Origin: F22 sp963668535
GTDB taxonomy: Bacteria; Bacteroidota; Bacteroidia; Bacteroidales; Bacteroidaceae
DNA: 64,000 bases
Assembly (NCBI GenBank): GCA_963668535.1
Contig: OY764867.1
Span: 2,418,001-2,482,000 of the forward strand
Direction: 5' to 3'
Position numbers and translations under genes: made by a program. This document shows positions 34,104-41,849 of this stretch, in pieces. The first letter of the stretch is position 1, and every line of letters starts with the position of its first letter. Below the pieces are notes generated by a model. That model ran no database searches, had not been told where the DNA came from, and saw nothing but the letters and a program-made list of their open reading frames with translations.

Positions 34104-36854
34104 ATGAGAAATCCATGGATCTGTGCCATCTGTCTAGCTTTGACAACTAGTGCACAAGCCGCAAAGACTATTCCAGCAGACAATACAAGTGTACATGCTG
34201 GAGTCACAGTTGCCACACAAGACATACAAGGTATTGTTGTTGATGAAGAGGGTGTGCCTCTTCCTGGAGTGACAATATTTGTAGAGGGAAAACAAAATGC
34301 GACGATTACTCGAGTAGATGGGTCATTTAGTATTCGTTTATCTAAAGAAGTGGGACAAAAGTTGACATTCAATTTTATAGGATACCGTACGGTTACACTT
34401 GAAGCCTCTGCGCAGATGAAAGTTGTGATGAAACGTGATGTGTATGCACTTGGAGAAGTGGTTGTGACCACACAGAAACGTACACAAAGTCATATTGACG
34501 TTCCGGCTGCTGTCAGTGCCTTGTCTGGACAAGGGTTGGCTGCTCTAGATGTCAATCAGTTTGATCAATTATCCGAATATATTCCAGGACTACAAATGCA
34601 ATTGCAGAGTCCTAACAACCCAGGCTATGTCATTCGCGGGGTTACGAGCGATGGTGGGGAGAGTTATTCTCAACCACGTGTCTCTATCTTCCAAGATGGA
34701 GTGTCTATATCTCGTTCACGCGCTTCTGTCGTGGAACTTTTTGATGAAGAACGTGTCGAAGTCGTCAAGGGGCCGCAGGGAACACTCTTTGGACGTGGTG
34801 CCGAGATTGGTGCTGTACATATTATCCGTAATAAGCCTACAAACAATCTTGCTGGTGATTTTGAGATAGGGTATGGCAACTACAATCAGTTCAATGCAAA
34901 GGGTATGGTCAACACACCTATTGTTGATGAAAAATTATCGAACCGTTTTGCTTTTTCGTATGACCGTCATGATGGATATATCGACAACAAGGCTGGTGGT
35001 GATTTGAATGGTAAGAATAGTCTTGCCCTTCGTAATTCTACCCGTCTATGGGCAAATGATAAGACTACATATGATTTGGTCGTGGACTATCAATATGATG
35101 ACTATCCAGGTACCTCCTTCAAGTCGGATAAAATAGCACCTCTAGGTGGAGATACTTCTCCGTATAGTGATGCTGAATTGGAAGCTGGCAAAGGTTTATA
35201 TATCCGACGTCATGTAGGAGGGGCCTTATTGAATGTAGACCATGAAATCAATGACAATTGGGATATGCGTAGTATTACAGGTTTCCGTGCCTTTAAGTCA
35301 AAGGAAACTTTTGATGCTGACGGAACTCGTTTGACATTGTTGCAATGTATAGAAGAAGAGAAAGGAACGCAATTTAGTCAAGAATTCCGTTTCAACTTTG
35401 ATAATCACAAGAATCTGAGTGGTTTTGTTGGAGCGAGCTATTTTTATGAAAACTCTTCGCAAAAGGTAGTCGTATCTACCAATCCACAACAGATATATCC
35501 TACTATTTTAGCACAGAAATATAAAGATGCATTTGCTGCTCAATTGCCTATGGCTCAATTGCCAGCTGCTACACAGGCAGCCGTTAATGGTTTGCTATCT
35601 GCTATGTTTGATTTCCTGCCTGTCAATGCAGATGGCACGATCAATACTGTCAATGGTTTGGGCCTACGTCAACGTGCCGAAGCTGCCTTAAATGCGATGG
35701 CTCCTCAATATGGTGGTATGCTCACCCTTGAAACGGCACTTCCAGCATATATTCAAGATCCTACGATGCTTGCTGCATTGATTGGACAAATTGATTCATT
35801 GGATCAGATTCCAGTGACCCAGAATTATTCAGAGTCGGGTACCAATTATGGGACCAATCAAGCTGTAGAAGTTTTTGCTGATTTGACATACGAAATCATC
35901 AAACACTTGAAGATTACAGCTGGTATACGTGGTACATATGAACATCAAAAAACACAATACAAGTCTACCACCGTACCTCATCCATTGTTTATGAACGCTC
36001 CTTTGATGTTCTCTCCTACAGATGGTGGCGCAAAGGTGAGCATGCAGGATGACTACTATTCTTGTGTAGGTCGTTTGGTACTCAATTATGAGTTTAAGCA
36101 CAACAATGTATATGTGAGTGTATCCCGTGGACGTCGTCCAGCTGTGTTGGCTTTCAATAACAGTCCCGAGAACACGTCACGCCTAGATCCTGAAATTATT
36201 TGGAGTTATGAAGTGGGTATCAAGGGGGGATTGTTGAAGAATAGACTGCAATATGATTTTTGTACCTATTATTACGATTGGTCCAATTTCCAAAGCTCTT
36301 CTCTTGTAGATGATCCTAATGGAGGTATCTCCAAGATTACTGTGGCTACCGATGCTGGTAAGGCACGAACTATTGGTGCAGAAGCTTCATTGCGCTATGC
36401 TTTCAGTCGTTACGTGAGTACTTTTGGTAACTATTCATATATCGACGGTAAGTTTAATCATTTTGATGACGATGGGAATGTACAAGCCTATTCTGGCAAT
36501 CGCTTCCGTCTAACTCCTAAAAACACTTATTCTTTAGGAATGGATATTAAGATCCCCACTAGCCAATGGGGGCATGTATATATTCGCCCTTCTTATAGTT
36601 ATAAGAGTGGGGTGTATTTTGAGAACAATAACCGTGCAGATTTGCATCAAGACGGATATGGCTTGTTGAATGGTACTATTGGTTACCGTTACCAACCGAG
36701 CAATAAGTATTTTGAAGTTTCTTTATGGGGTAAGAATCTTACAGATAAAGAGTATTTAATTGATGCTGGTAACTCAGGGGATAATATTGGATTCCCTACC
36801 TTTATAGCAGGAGCTCCTCGCACATTTGGAGTGAAATTGAAAATTGGATTTTAA
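34104..36854 (+). CDS. TonB-dependent outer-membrane receptor
   Basis: The protein has 916 residues with a short signal peptide (ICAICLALTTSAQA). A carboxypeptidase-regulatory-like domain (DIQGIVVDEEGVPLPGVTIFVEG, residues ~40-125) leads to the plug (IPGLQMQLQSPNNPGYVIRGVTSDG, VEVVKGPQGTLFGRGAEIGAVHII) and a barrel ending TFGVKLKIGF. It resembles FecA/CirA-type receptors rather than SusC, and no SusD gene is nearby. It lies 37 bp after a phosphoesterase and 6 bp before a glycerophosphodiesterase. I infer import of a phosphodiester or its breakdown product under phosphate limitation. Confidence 0.88.
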   Translation: MRNPWICAICLALTTSAQAAKTIPADNTSVHAGVTVATQDIQGIVVDEEGVPLPGVTIFVEGKQNATITRVDGSFSIRLSKEVGQKLTFNFIGYRTVTLEASAQMKVVMKRDVYALGEVVVTTQKRTQSHIDVPAAVSALSGQGLAALDVNQFDQLSEYIPGLQMQLQSPNNPGYVIRGVTSDGGESYSQPRVSIFQDGVSISRSRASVVELFDEERVEVVKGPQGTLFGRGAEIGAVHIIRNKPTNNLAGDFEIGYGNYNQFNAKGMVNTPIVDEKLSNRFAFSYDRHDGYIDNKAGGDLNGKNSLALRNSTRLWANDKTTYDLVVDYQYDDYPGTSFKSDKIAPLGGDTSPYSDAELEAGKGLYIRRHVGGALLNVDHEINDNWDMRSITGFRAFKSKETFDADGTRLTLLQCIEEEKGTQFSQEFRFNFDNHKNLSGFVGASYFYENSSQKVVVSTNPQQIYPTILAQKYKDAFAAQLPMAQLPAATQAAVNGLLSAMFDFLPVNADGTINTVNGLGLRQRAEAALNAMAPQYGGMLTLETALPAYIQDPTMLAALIGQIDSLDQIPVTQNYSESGTNYGTNQAVEVFADLTYEIIKHLKITAGIRGTYEHQKTQYKSTTVPHPLFMNAPLMFSPTDGGAKVSMQDDYYSCVGRLVLNYEFKHNNVYVSVSRGRRPAVLAFNNSPENTSRLDPEIIWSYEVGIKGGLLKNRLQYDFCTYYYDWSNFQSSSLVDDPNGGISKITVATDAGKARTIGAEASLRYAFSRYVSTFGNYSYIDGKFNHFDDDGNVQAYSGNRFRLTPKNTYSLGMDIKIPTSQWGHVYIRPSYSYKSGVYFENNNRADLHQDGYGLLNGTIGYRYQPSNKYFEVSLWGKNLTDKEYLIDAGNSGDNIGFPTFIAGAPRTFGVKLKIGF

Positions 36855-36860
36855 GTAATT

Positions 36861-37769
36861 ATGACTATGATCAAACGATTCATCCTATTTATATGTATTG
36901 CAGCTAGTCTTTTGGCTAGTTGCAATGCTCCTTATCGCTCCAAAGCACTTGTACATGCTCATAGAGGTGGGGCAGCTATTTATCCTGAAAACACGATCGA
37001 AGCTATGCTGTATGCAGTGGATTTAGGTGTTGATTATCTAGAATTTGATTTGCATGTGAGCAAAGACAGTCAAGTGGTTGTTTCACACGATGCTTATTTC
37101 AATAGTCAGAAAGCGTTGACTCCATCTGGCGATACCATAGCTCGTGATTCTGATAAGTTATATCGTCTATGGAACATGCCTTATGATAGCATTCGTAAGT
37201 ATGATATAGGTTCTAGGGCCAATCCTCATTATCCAAACAGGCACAACTTTGTGGCCCGTTTGCCTTTAGCAGATGCGCTGATTGACTCGGTCGAGACACA
37301 TATACGAGTGTGTCATCTCAAGCCAGTACAATATAATATAGAGATTAAAAGTTGGCCGACAAAAGATGGCATCTTTACTCCAGATTATAAGACGTTTGCC
37401 GATTTGTGTATGAAAGAACTATTGAGCCATCACATCGGTGATCGATTGTTGGTGCAGTGTTTTGACACGCGTACCTTAAATTACTTGCATCAGAAGTATC
37501 CAACAGTACGCCTGTCTTATCTAGTGGATAATGACAATCAAACGTCATTTTCAGACTACATGAGTCGTTTAGATTTTGTGCCACAAGTGTATAGTCCACA
37601 CTATTCTTTGGTCAATACTGCGCTGGTCGATTCTTGCCGAGCATATGGCATGGCATTAGCTCCATGGACCGTAGATAGTCACAAGGATATACGGCGTTTG
37701 ACTGCACTAGGGGTTGATGCCATTATCACCAATCAGCCAGATAGTGCCATCATCTGGCTGAAAAAATAA
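36861..37769 (+). CDS. Glycerophosphodiester phosphodiesterase, lipoprotein
   Basis: The protein has 302 residues with lipobox SLLASC and then the GDPD TIM-barrel: HAHRGGAAIYPENTIEAMLYAVDLGVDYLEFDLHVSKDSQVVVSHD carries the catalytic His-Arg, Glu and Asp residues, and the C-terminal APWTVDSHKDIRRLTALGVDAIITNQPD is the family's closing motif. It hydrolyses glycerophosphodiesters to glycerol-3-phosphate and an alcohol. It starts 6 bp after the receptor gene, so the two are probably translationally coupled. Met 36867 is an alternative start. The E. coli counterpart ugpQ is a Pho-regulon gene, consistent with the promoter. Confidence 0.92.
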   Translation: MTMIKRFILFICIAASLLASCNAPYRSKALVHAHRGGAAIYPENTIEAMLYAVDLGVDYLEFDLHVSKDSQVVVSHDAYFNSQKALTPSGDTIARDSDKLYRLWNMPYDSIRKYDIGSRANPHYPNRHNFVARLPLADALIDSVETHIRVCHLKPVQYNIEIKSWPTKDGIFTPDYKTFADLCMKELLSHHIGDRLLVQCFDTRTLNYLHQKYPTVRLSYLVDNDNQTSFSDYMSRLDFVPQVYSPHYSLVNTALVDSCRAYGMALAPWTVDSHKDIRRLTALGVDAIITNQPDSAIIWLKK

Positions 37770-37802
37770 TAGCCTTTGGGCTTTTGAAAGCACCCTTACA
37801 AG

Positions 37803-38339
37803 TTATTTAAAATCCCACAAGGAGAAGTTCTCGTAATCTGAAGCATACCATTCTGGTACAATCAGTATCATGGTATCAAATGGACTAACCCATATGACAC
37901 TATATCTACTAGTCGCCTGATTATAGGTGAGTGGTGCTGCTTTCAAACGAGAGGTGAGTTGCTCTGGAAGAAGATATTTGTCAATATCTTTGCCCAGTAC
38001 CAACTTGAGTTCCTCAAAGAAATCAAACCGCAATGGGAAAGGGCGTAAATCCACCAAGTTGTCTGCATTTTGACGTAGCACATCGCTTGTTAGGAGTTGT
38101 ATCTGCCAATTTCTGTATGTTACAGGATCAGGTAGTTGACGAAATACACCCTTAATTGCTCGAATAATATCGGGAGATATCGAAAACGTAGAATCAGGCA
38201 AGATGATTTTCTGTTGTTCGATAATCGTGTCTTGCTGCTTTATATCAGATTGATTGACAAGCAGCACTTGGCTTTGTAATCCTTGTGTACACATCAAAAG
38301 CATTACAAGCATCGTAATATATAAACGAAGTGTTTTCAT
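37803..38339 (-). CDS. Secreted protein of unknown function
   Basis: The protein has 178 residues with a signal peptide (LRLYITMLVMLLMCTQGLQSQ). The mature part (FSISPDIIRAIKGVFRQLP, FPLRFDFFEELKLVLGKDIDKYLLP, VIWVSPFDTMILIVPEWYASDYENFSLWDFK) has no catalytic motif I recognise; it loosely resembles a small Bacteroidota-specific secreted family (possibly DUF4858, from memory). It is convergent with the glycerophosphodiesterase gene. It starts ATGAAAACACTTCG, a good complement to the core of the small RNAs, but that is only suggestive. Confidence 0.7.
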   Translation of the reverse strand: MKTLRLYITMLVMLLMCTQGLQSQVLLVNQSDIKQQDTIIEQQKIILPDSTFSISPDIIRAIKGVFRQLPDPVTYRNWQIQLLTSDVLRQNADNLVDLRPFPLRFDFFEELKLVLGKDIDKYLLPEQLTSRLKAAPLTYNQATSRYSVIWVSPFDTMILIVPEWYASDYENFSLWDFK

Positions 38340-38451
38340 ATAGCATTGCTTTTATGAGTTAAATCTGACCTATATGCAATGTTACAATATAATTTTTATT
38401 TATCAAAGAATTTTAACAAATAATCTATAGAAATAGAGCAGATAATAACAA

Positions 38452-38480
38452 AGCCGTGTCAAATTCTCTTTGACACGGCT
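38452..38480. terminator. Terminator-like hairpin downstream of the 168-aa gene
   Basis: AGCCGTGTCAAA and TTTGACACGGCT form a perfect 12-bp stem with a 5-nt loop. On the minus strand it is followed by TTTGTTATT, consistent with termination of the gene that ends at 38566. Confidence 0.75.
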
Positions 38481-38565
38481 CCATTCGTTGACGTACATAT
38501 CCCATGCACACCCACGCGCTAACTTACATTTATTCATATATCACATAATAAATTCGGTCATTATG

Positions 38566-39072
38566 TTAGTATTTATAGAATACTCCAGGCATGGTTTGAA
38601 CGACTAGCGGATTGCTAGGGTCCTCACCCACGTTGCTTTTATCAATAACCCACACTGTTTTGTCGTTTAACGACCAGAAATACTGATAGGCTTCTTCTCG
38701 TGTCCATGTGCTCAATAAGGTGTCCAAATTAATAATCTTTACCTTTTTAAGCGACGATACGGGGATGTGAGTGGTTGACATCATGTATTTCTCAGGATTG
38801 AAGGTTAAGCTATTCACTACGTTTTGTTTGTAATCATAGAATACTAAGCACTCATTCACGCCAGTATCTTTATTTACAAAATGAAAATAAATAGCTGGAC
38901 GATTGAAATAACTTGTCATTCTTGTGTAGCGGTAAATCCCTTGCTTAAGAGCAGAATCAGTACTACTCGTGAACGTTACATACACATCTTTTTCAGAAGA
39001 TGCCACACTACTTTTTACTTGTACTGGCCCCCAAAATAGGGCAATACACAGTAATAGGTTGGCTAGTTTCAT
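38566..39072 (-). CDS. Secreted protein of unknown function
   Basis: The protein has 168 residues with a signal peptide (KLANLLLCIALFWGPVQVKS). The mature part is beta-rich (DVYVTFTSSTDSALKQGIYRYTRM, AIYFHFVNKDTGVNECLVFYDYKQNVV, KTVWVIDKSNVGEDPSNPLVVQTMPGVFYKY). I do not recognise the family. It is monocistronic, followed by a strong hairpin. It is unlike the neighbouring 178-residue secreted protein in sequence. Confidence 0.68.
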   Translation of the reverse strand: MKLANLLLCIALFWGPVQVKSSVASSEKDVYVTFTSSTDSALKQGIYRYTRMTSYFNRPAIYFHFVNKDTGVNECLVFYDYKQNVVNSLTFNPEKYMMSTTHIPVSSLKKVKIINLDTLLSTWTREEAYQYFWSLNDKTVWVIDKSNVGEDPSNPLVVQTMPGVFYKY

Positions 39073-39251
39073 AGCTTATGTCATTGCGACAGTGAATATC
39101 TTTTGCAGAGTCAAAAATATTAAATATATATTAAACAGCAAAAGAATGATAGAATAATTTACTGATTTGTGTTGTTTTTAACGAAATGTAGACACTGTGT
39201 GGCCATATCCATATACCGAGAAGTAAGTGTTAGATTGTATGCGATGCTTAC

Positions 39252-39854
39252 CTAGTTTCTGCTTTTAAAGTATACTGTTGTAGTGCCACGTCCTTTTTGT
39301 TTCAGCCACCCTTTCTCTAGATGCGTTTTGATATCTCTATAAGCGATTGTTTTACCTATGCCCGCTGCCATCTGGTATTCTTTTCTGCTGACCACAATTT
39401 CTTTGTGCAGTAATTTTTCTAGAATATCTCGTCGCTCAGCAGGTGAGGGAACATCCTGATTTTTTCTTTTCAGTGAGTTGGGGCACCTTTCCACCTTACA
39501 TTTCCAGTGCTTTATAAATGTTTTAGACAGACGGAAAGTAACCCCTTTGATTTTAATATCACTAGATGTTGTGCGAGCTCCTTTGGCCTTAGGTGCGCTA
39601 CTTAATTGTACTTCAAAACTACCCAGTTCATCTATATGTACTCGATGGCTATCGGCCAGGTGATTTTTAATCGATGAGATAAATTCTATGATCATTCCGT
39701 GCACATCGCCAGATGTGTAGGAGGCTCGTTCAGAAATCTCTTCGCAGATAAATTTTAGGTCTACAGTTGCATTGATAACTGCTTGTGCTCGGTACTCTTC
39801 TTCCTCTGGTTTAGAGGGATTGTACTTCTTACGCATGTCGTAATAAATAGGCAT
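39252..39854 (-). CDS. HU-HIG-type DNA-binding protein with C-terminal winged-helix-like region
   Basis: The protein has 200 residues. The N-terminal ~125 residues match the HU-related (HU-HIG) domain of Bacteroidota: start MPIYYDMRKKYNPSKP, then ICEEISERASYTSGDVHGMIIEFISSIKNHLADSHRVHIDELGSFEVQLSS. The C-terminal part (SPAERRDILEKLLHKEIVVSRKEYQMAAGIGKTIAYRDIKTHLEKGWLKQKGRGTTTVYF) reads like a winged helix. It probably binds DNA architecturally or at specific sites. A large nested palindrome lies 58 bp upstream of its start and is a candidate target. No clear promoter was found between them. Confidence 0.85.
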   Translation of the reverse strand: MPIYYDMRKKYNPSKPEEEEYRAQAVINATVDLKFICEEISERASYTSGDVHGMIIEFISSIKNHLADSHRVHIDELGSFEVQLSSAPKAKGARTTSSDIKIKGVTFRLSKTFIKHWKCKVERCPNSLKRKNQDVPSPAERRDILEKLLHKEIVVSRKEYQMAAGIGKTIAYRDIKTHLEKGWLKQKGRGTTTVYFKSRN

Positions 39855-39911
39855 AAACTTTTGATTTAGTAGGTACTACAATGAAATAATGGTTTCTCTT
39901 AATAGCGAACG

Positions 39912-39977
39912 TCGATTCAAACGTTTGGTCCCATCGATTCAATCGTTTGAATCGATGGGACCAATGCATTGAATCGA
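39912..39977. repeat. Nested perfect palindrome with four CGATTCAA octamers
   Basis: Inner arms TTGGTCCCATCGATTCAA (39925-39942) and its exact complement (39947-39964) flank a 4-nt centre. Outer arms TCGATTCAA and TTGAATCGA (ends 39912 and 39977) share the same symmetry axis, separated from the inner arms by 4 unpaired bases on each side. CGATTCAA or its complement occurs four times. No T-run follows, and both flanking genes transcribe leftward, so it is not simply a terminator. An operator, a site for the adjacent HU-like protein, or a recombination or chromosome-structure site are possible. Confidence 0.85.
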
Positions 39978-40118
39978 GGCTTATAAGCCTTAGAACCGAC
40001 AAACTCTATGCTTTAAAGATACGAATAAAAGTATAAGTCGTTGCTGATTACTATCAATAAATGTAGCTAGAAGCTATAATACATATCAATGTAAAATAAT
40101 TGTCATAGTAATGTAGTA

Positions 40119-41216
40119 TTAATATGGTTGACCTCCATTTCTTATCCTGTTCAAATGACATATGATCAGCTCTCCATTTTCTTTACGAAGATGCATGCCA
40201 TTGCCACGACAATAACGAAAATGTTTGCATGTGTCACAAGGAGCTATTTTCTTCATCCAAGAGCGATCTCTATATTGTTCAAATTTATGAGCCCAAACAT
40301 CCATAAAATCATCTGTATAAATGGAGCCTTGGTTGTAATCGGCACGTATGCTCGGACAAGCAGAAATCTGGCCATCATGCAAGATGGAGCCAACTGTCAC
40401 TCCAGCTTGGCAGAAGAAGAAATTGTCGCGCACCTCTCCTTCATAATGCCCGAGATACCCTTCGCAGCCATAACTCACTTTAATGCCACTATGCTTTCGG
40501 CTATAGGCAATGAAGTCCATCATTTGGACAAACTCTTGATCGGTGAGTTGAAGTTCAGGATGTTCGGCAGCACGCCCCACAGGAAATACGGTAAAGAGAC
40601 GCCACGATTTCAATCCTTTGGATATAAGGTGTTCACGAAGCTCAGTCAAATGGCCGATATTGCGTTTGTTGACACAAGTAACGACATCCCAGATAACTTC
40701 ATCTTGTTTGCCCAACATTTCAATAGCACGCATGGCATGGGCATAACTCTTGGGATGGCCACGCAACCAATTATGTGCTTTTTCAAAGCCATCGAGACTG
40801 ATGGTCACAGCACGTAATCCGCTCCGTATCAAATTTTGTAAGCGCTCAGGAGTCAAGGCTAGGCCATTGCTCACCATTCCCCAAGGATATTCACGTTTGT
40901 ATAACTCTAGTCCTATGGATTCTAGGTCTTTGCGCATCAATGGTTCACCACCCGTAATGATAATCATCACTTGATGTGGATTGACATGAGGTGTGATGCT
41001 ATCTATCGCCCGCAAGAAATCTTCAGCAGGCATATCTGCAATATCTGCCTCTTTATGGCAATCGCTACCGCAGTGTTGGCAATGGAGATTACAGCGTAGG
41101 GTACATTCCCAAAAAAGTTGCTTGAGGGGATGCGATTTGATAGTTTGGTTTTGGATGATACGACTGATTTCTAGAGCTGTTCTCTTTTTAAGCGAGAGTT
41201 GATGTTTGTGATTCAT
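40119..41216 (-). CDS. Radical SAM/SPASM protein of the rSAM/lipoprotein system
   Basis: The protein has 365 residues. The radical SAM cluster motif is CTLRCNLHCQHC (C-x3-C-x2-C, residues ~37-49), followed by ITGGEPLMRKDL. A SPASM-type C-terminal domain carries further Cys (FFFCQAGVTVGSIL, SACPSI, CDTCKHFRYCRGNG, ICHLNRI) for auxiliary Fe-S clusters. SPASM enzymes usually modify peptides or proteins. It starts 13 bp after a small lipoprotein gene, the arrangement I recall as the uncharacterised rSAM/lipoprotein pair (TIGR04133/TIGR04134). I infer that the lipoprotein is the substrate or partner; the reaction is unknown. Confidence 0.85.
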   Translation of the reverse strand: MNHKHQLSLKKRTALEISRIIQNQTIKSHPLKQLFWECTLRCNLHCQHCGSDCHKEADIADMPAEDFLRAIDSITPHVNPHQVMIIITGGEPLMRKDLESIGLELYKREYPWGMVSNGLALTPERLQNLIRSGLRAVTISLDGFEKAHNWLRGHPKSYAHAMRAIEMLGKQDEVIWDVVTCVNKRNIGHLTELREHLISKGLKSWRLFTVFPVGRAAEHPELQLTDQEFVQMMDFIAYSRKHSGIKVSYGCEGYLGHYEGEVRDNFFFCQAGVTVGSILHDGQISACPSIRADYNQGSIYTDDFMDVWAHKFEQYRDRSWMKKIAPCDTCKHFRYCRGNGMHLRKENGELIICHLNRIRNGGQPY

Positions 41217-41229
41217 TCAGATGAGAAGG

Positions 41230-41670
41230 CTAGTTGTTTTCTTTTTTGGTTAGAGTGGCGTCGATTTTTTGCTCTTTGTAGTTTATTGTCCAGCTACCTT
41301 TTTGTTGGCCATCTGTCAATGTGTGACTTACAGTCTTAGATTCGTAAGAACCGTTGGCGGCTCCATCGGTATCTACAAATTTAGCATCAATTGCACTAGG
41401 AGGATATATCTGAAATTCTCTGGAGTATAAACCATTGGCGTCCGTGCGCAAAGTATCAGAAATCTGGTAACCTTCTGTTTCGAATACCACTCCGATATAA
41501 GGGATACCAGTACCGTTTTCGTTAGTAACTTGACCTACTACTTTAAAATTAGCCACAGGGGAGCCATATTCACAAGGAGAATCCTTTACACAGCTAGTAA
41601 AACCAAGCATAGATAATAGTAAGAAAAGTACACGTCTGAGACCAAGCTCAAATAAAGTCAGTTTTTTCAC
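41230..41670 (-). CDS. rSAM-associated putative lipoprotein
   Basis: The protein has 146 residues from GTG 41670. The promoter -7 box (TATATTTG on the minus strand, 41695-41702) rules out the upstream Met at 41745 and leaves GTG-AAA-AAA-CTG as the first sensible start. The N-terminus KKLTLFELGLRRVLFLLLSMLGFTSC is a lipoprotein signal with lipobox LGFTSC. The mature part (CVKDSPCEYGSPVANFKVVGQVTNENGTGIPYIGVVFETEG) is a beta-sandwich of the carboxypeptidase-regulatory type. The only other Cys is in PCEYG, six residues after the lipidated one. It precedes a radical SAM/SPASM gene by 13 bp. Confidence 0.82.
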   Translation of the reverse strand: MKKLTLFELGLRRVLFLLLSMLGFTSCVKDSPCEYGSPVANFKVVGQVTNENGTGIPYIGVVFETEGYQISDTLRTDANGLYSREFQIYPPSAIDAKFVDTDGAANGSYESKTVSHTLTDGQQKGSWTINYKEQKIDATLTKKENN

Positions 41671-41694
41671 GTTTTTTAATTTTATTGTGTAATG

Positions 41695-41702
41695 CAAATA
41701 TA
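41695..41702 (-). promoter_or_regulatory. -7 box of the rSAM/lipoprotein operon
   Basis: CAAATATA on the plus strand reads TATATTTG on the minus strand, 24 bp upstream of the GTG start. A divergent -7 box for fumarase (TATATTTG, 41777-41784) lies 74 bp away. Confidence 0.6.
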
Positions 41703-41849
41703 CATATTTATTATTTAGCGAGCATAAAAAACGGGCTTTTTTCAAATCTAAAATAGGCCTAGTGCTGGAAAAATAGTATATTTGCAGAACGTTAGGGGGA
41801 AAACCCTATCCAACGATAAAATTATTCTAATTGATTCAATAAATTCATT

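Noticed and set aside
39912..39977. Large palindrome as an insertion-sequence end or transcription terminator
   Set aside because: There is no transposase or matching second end in the window, and no T-run follows on either strand.
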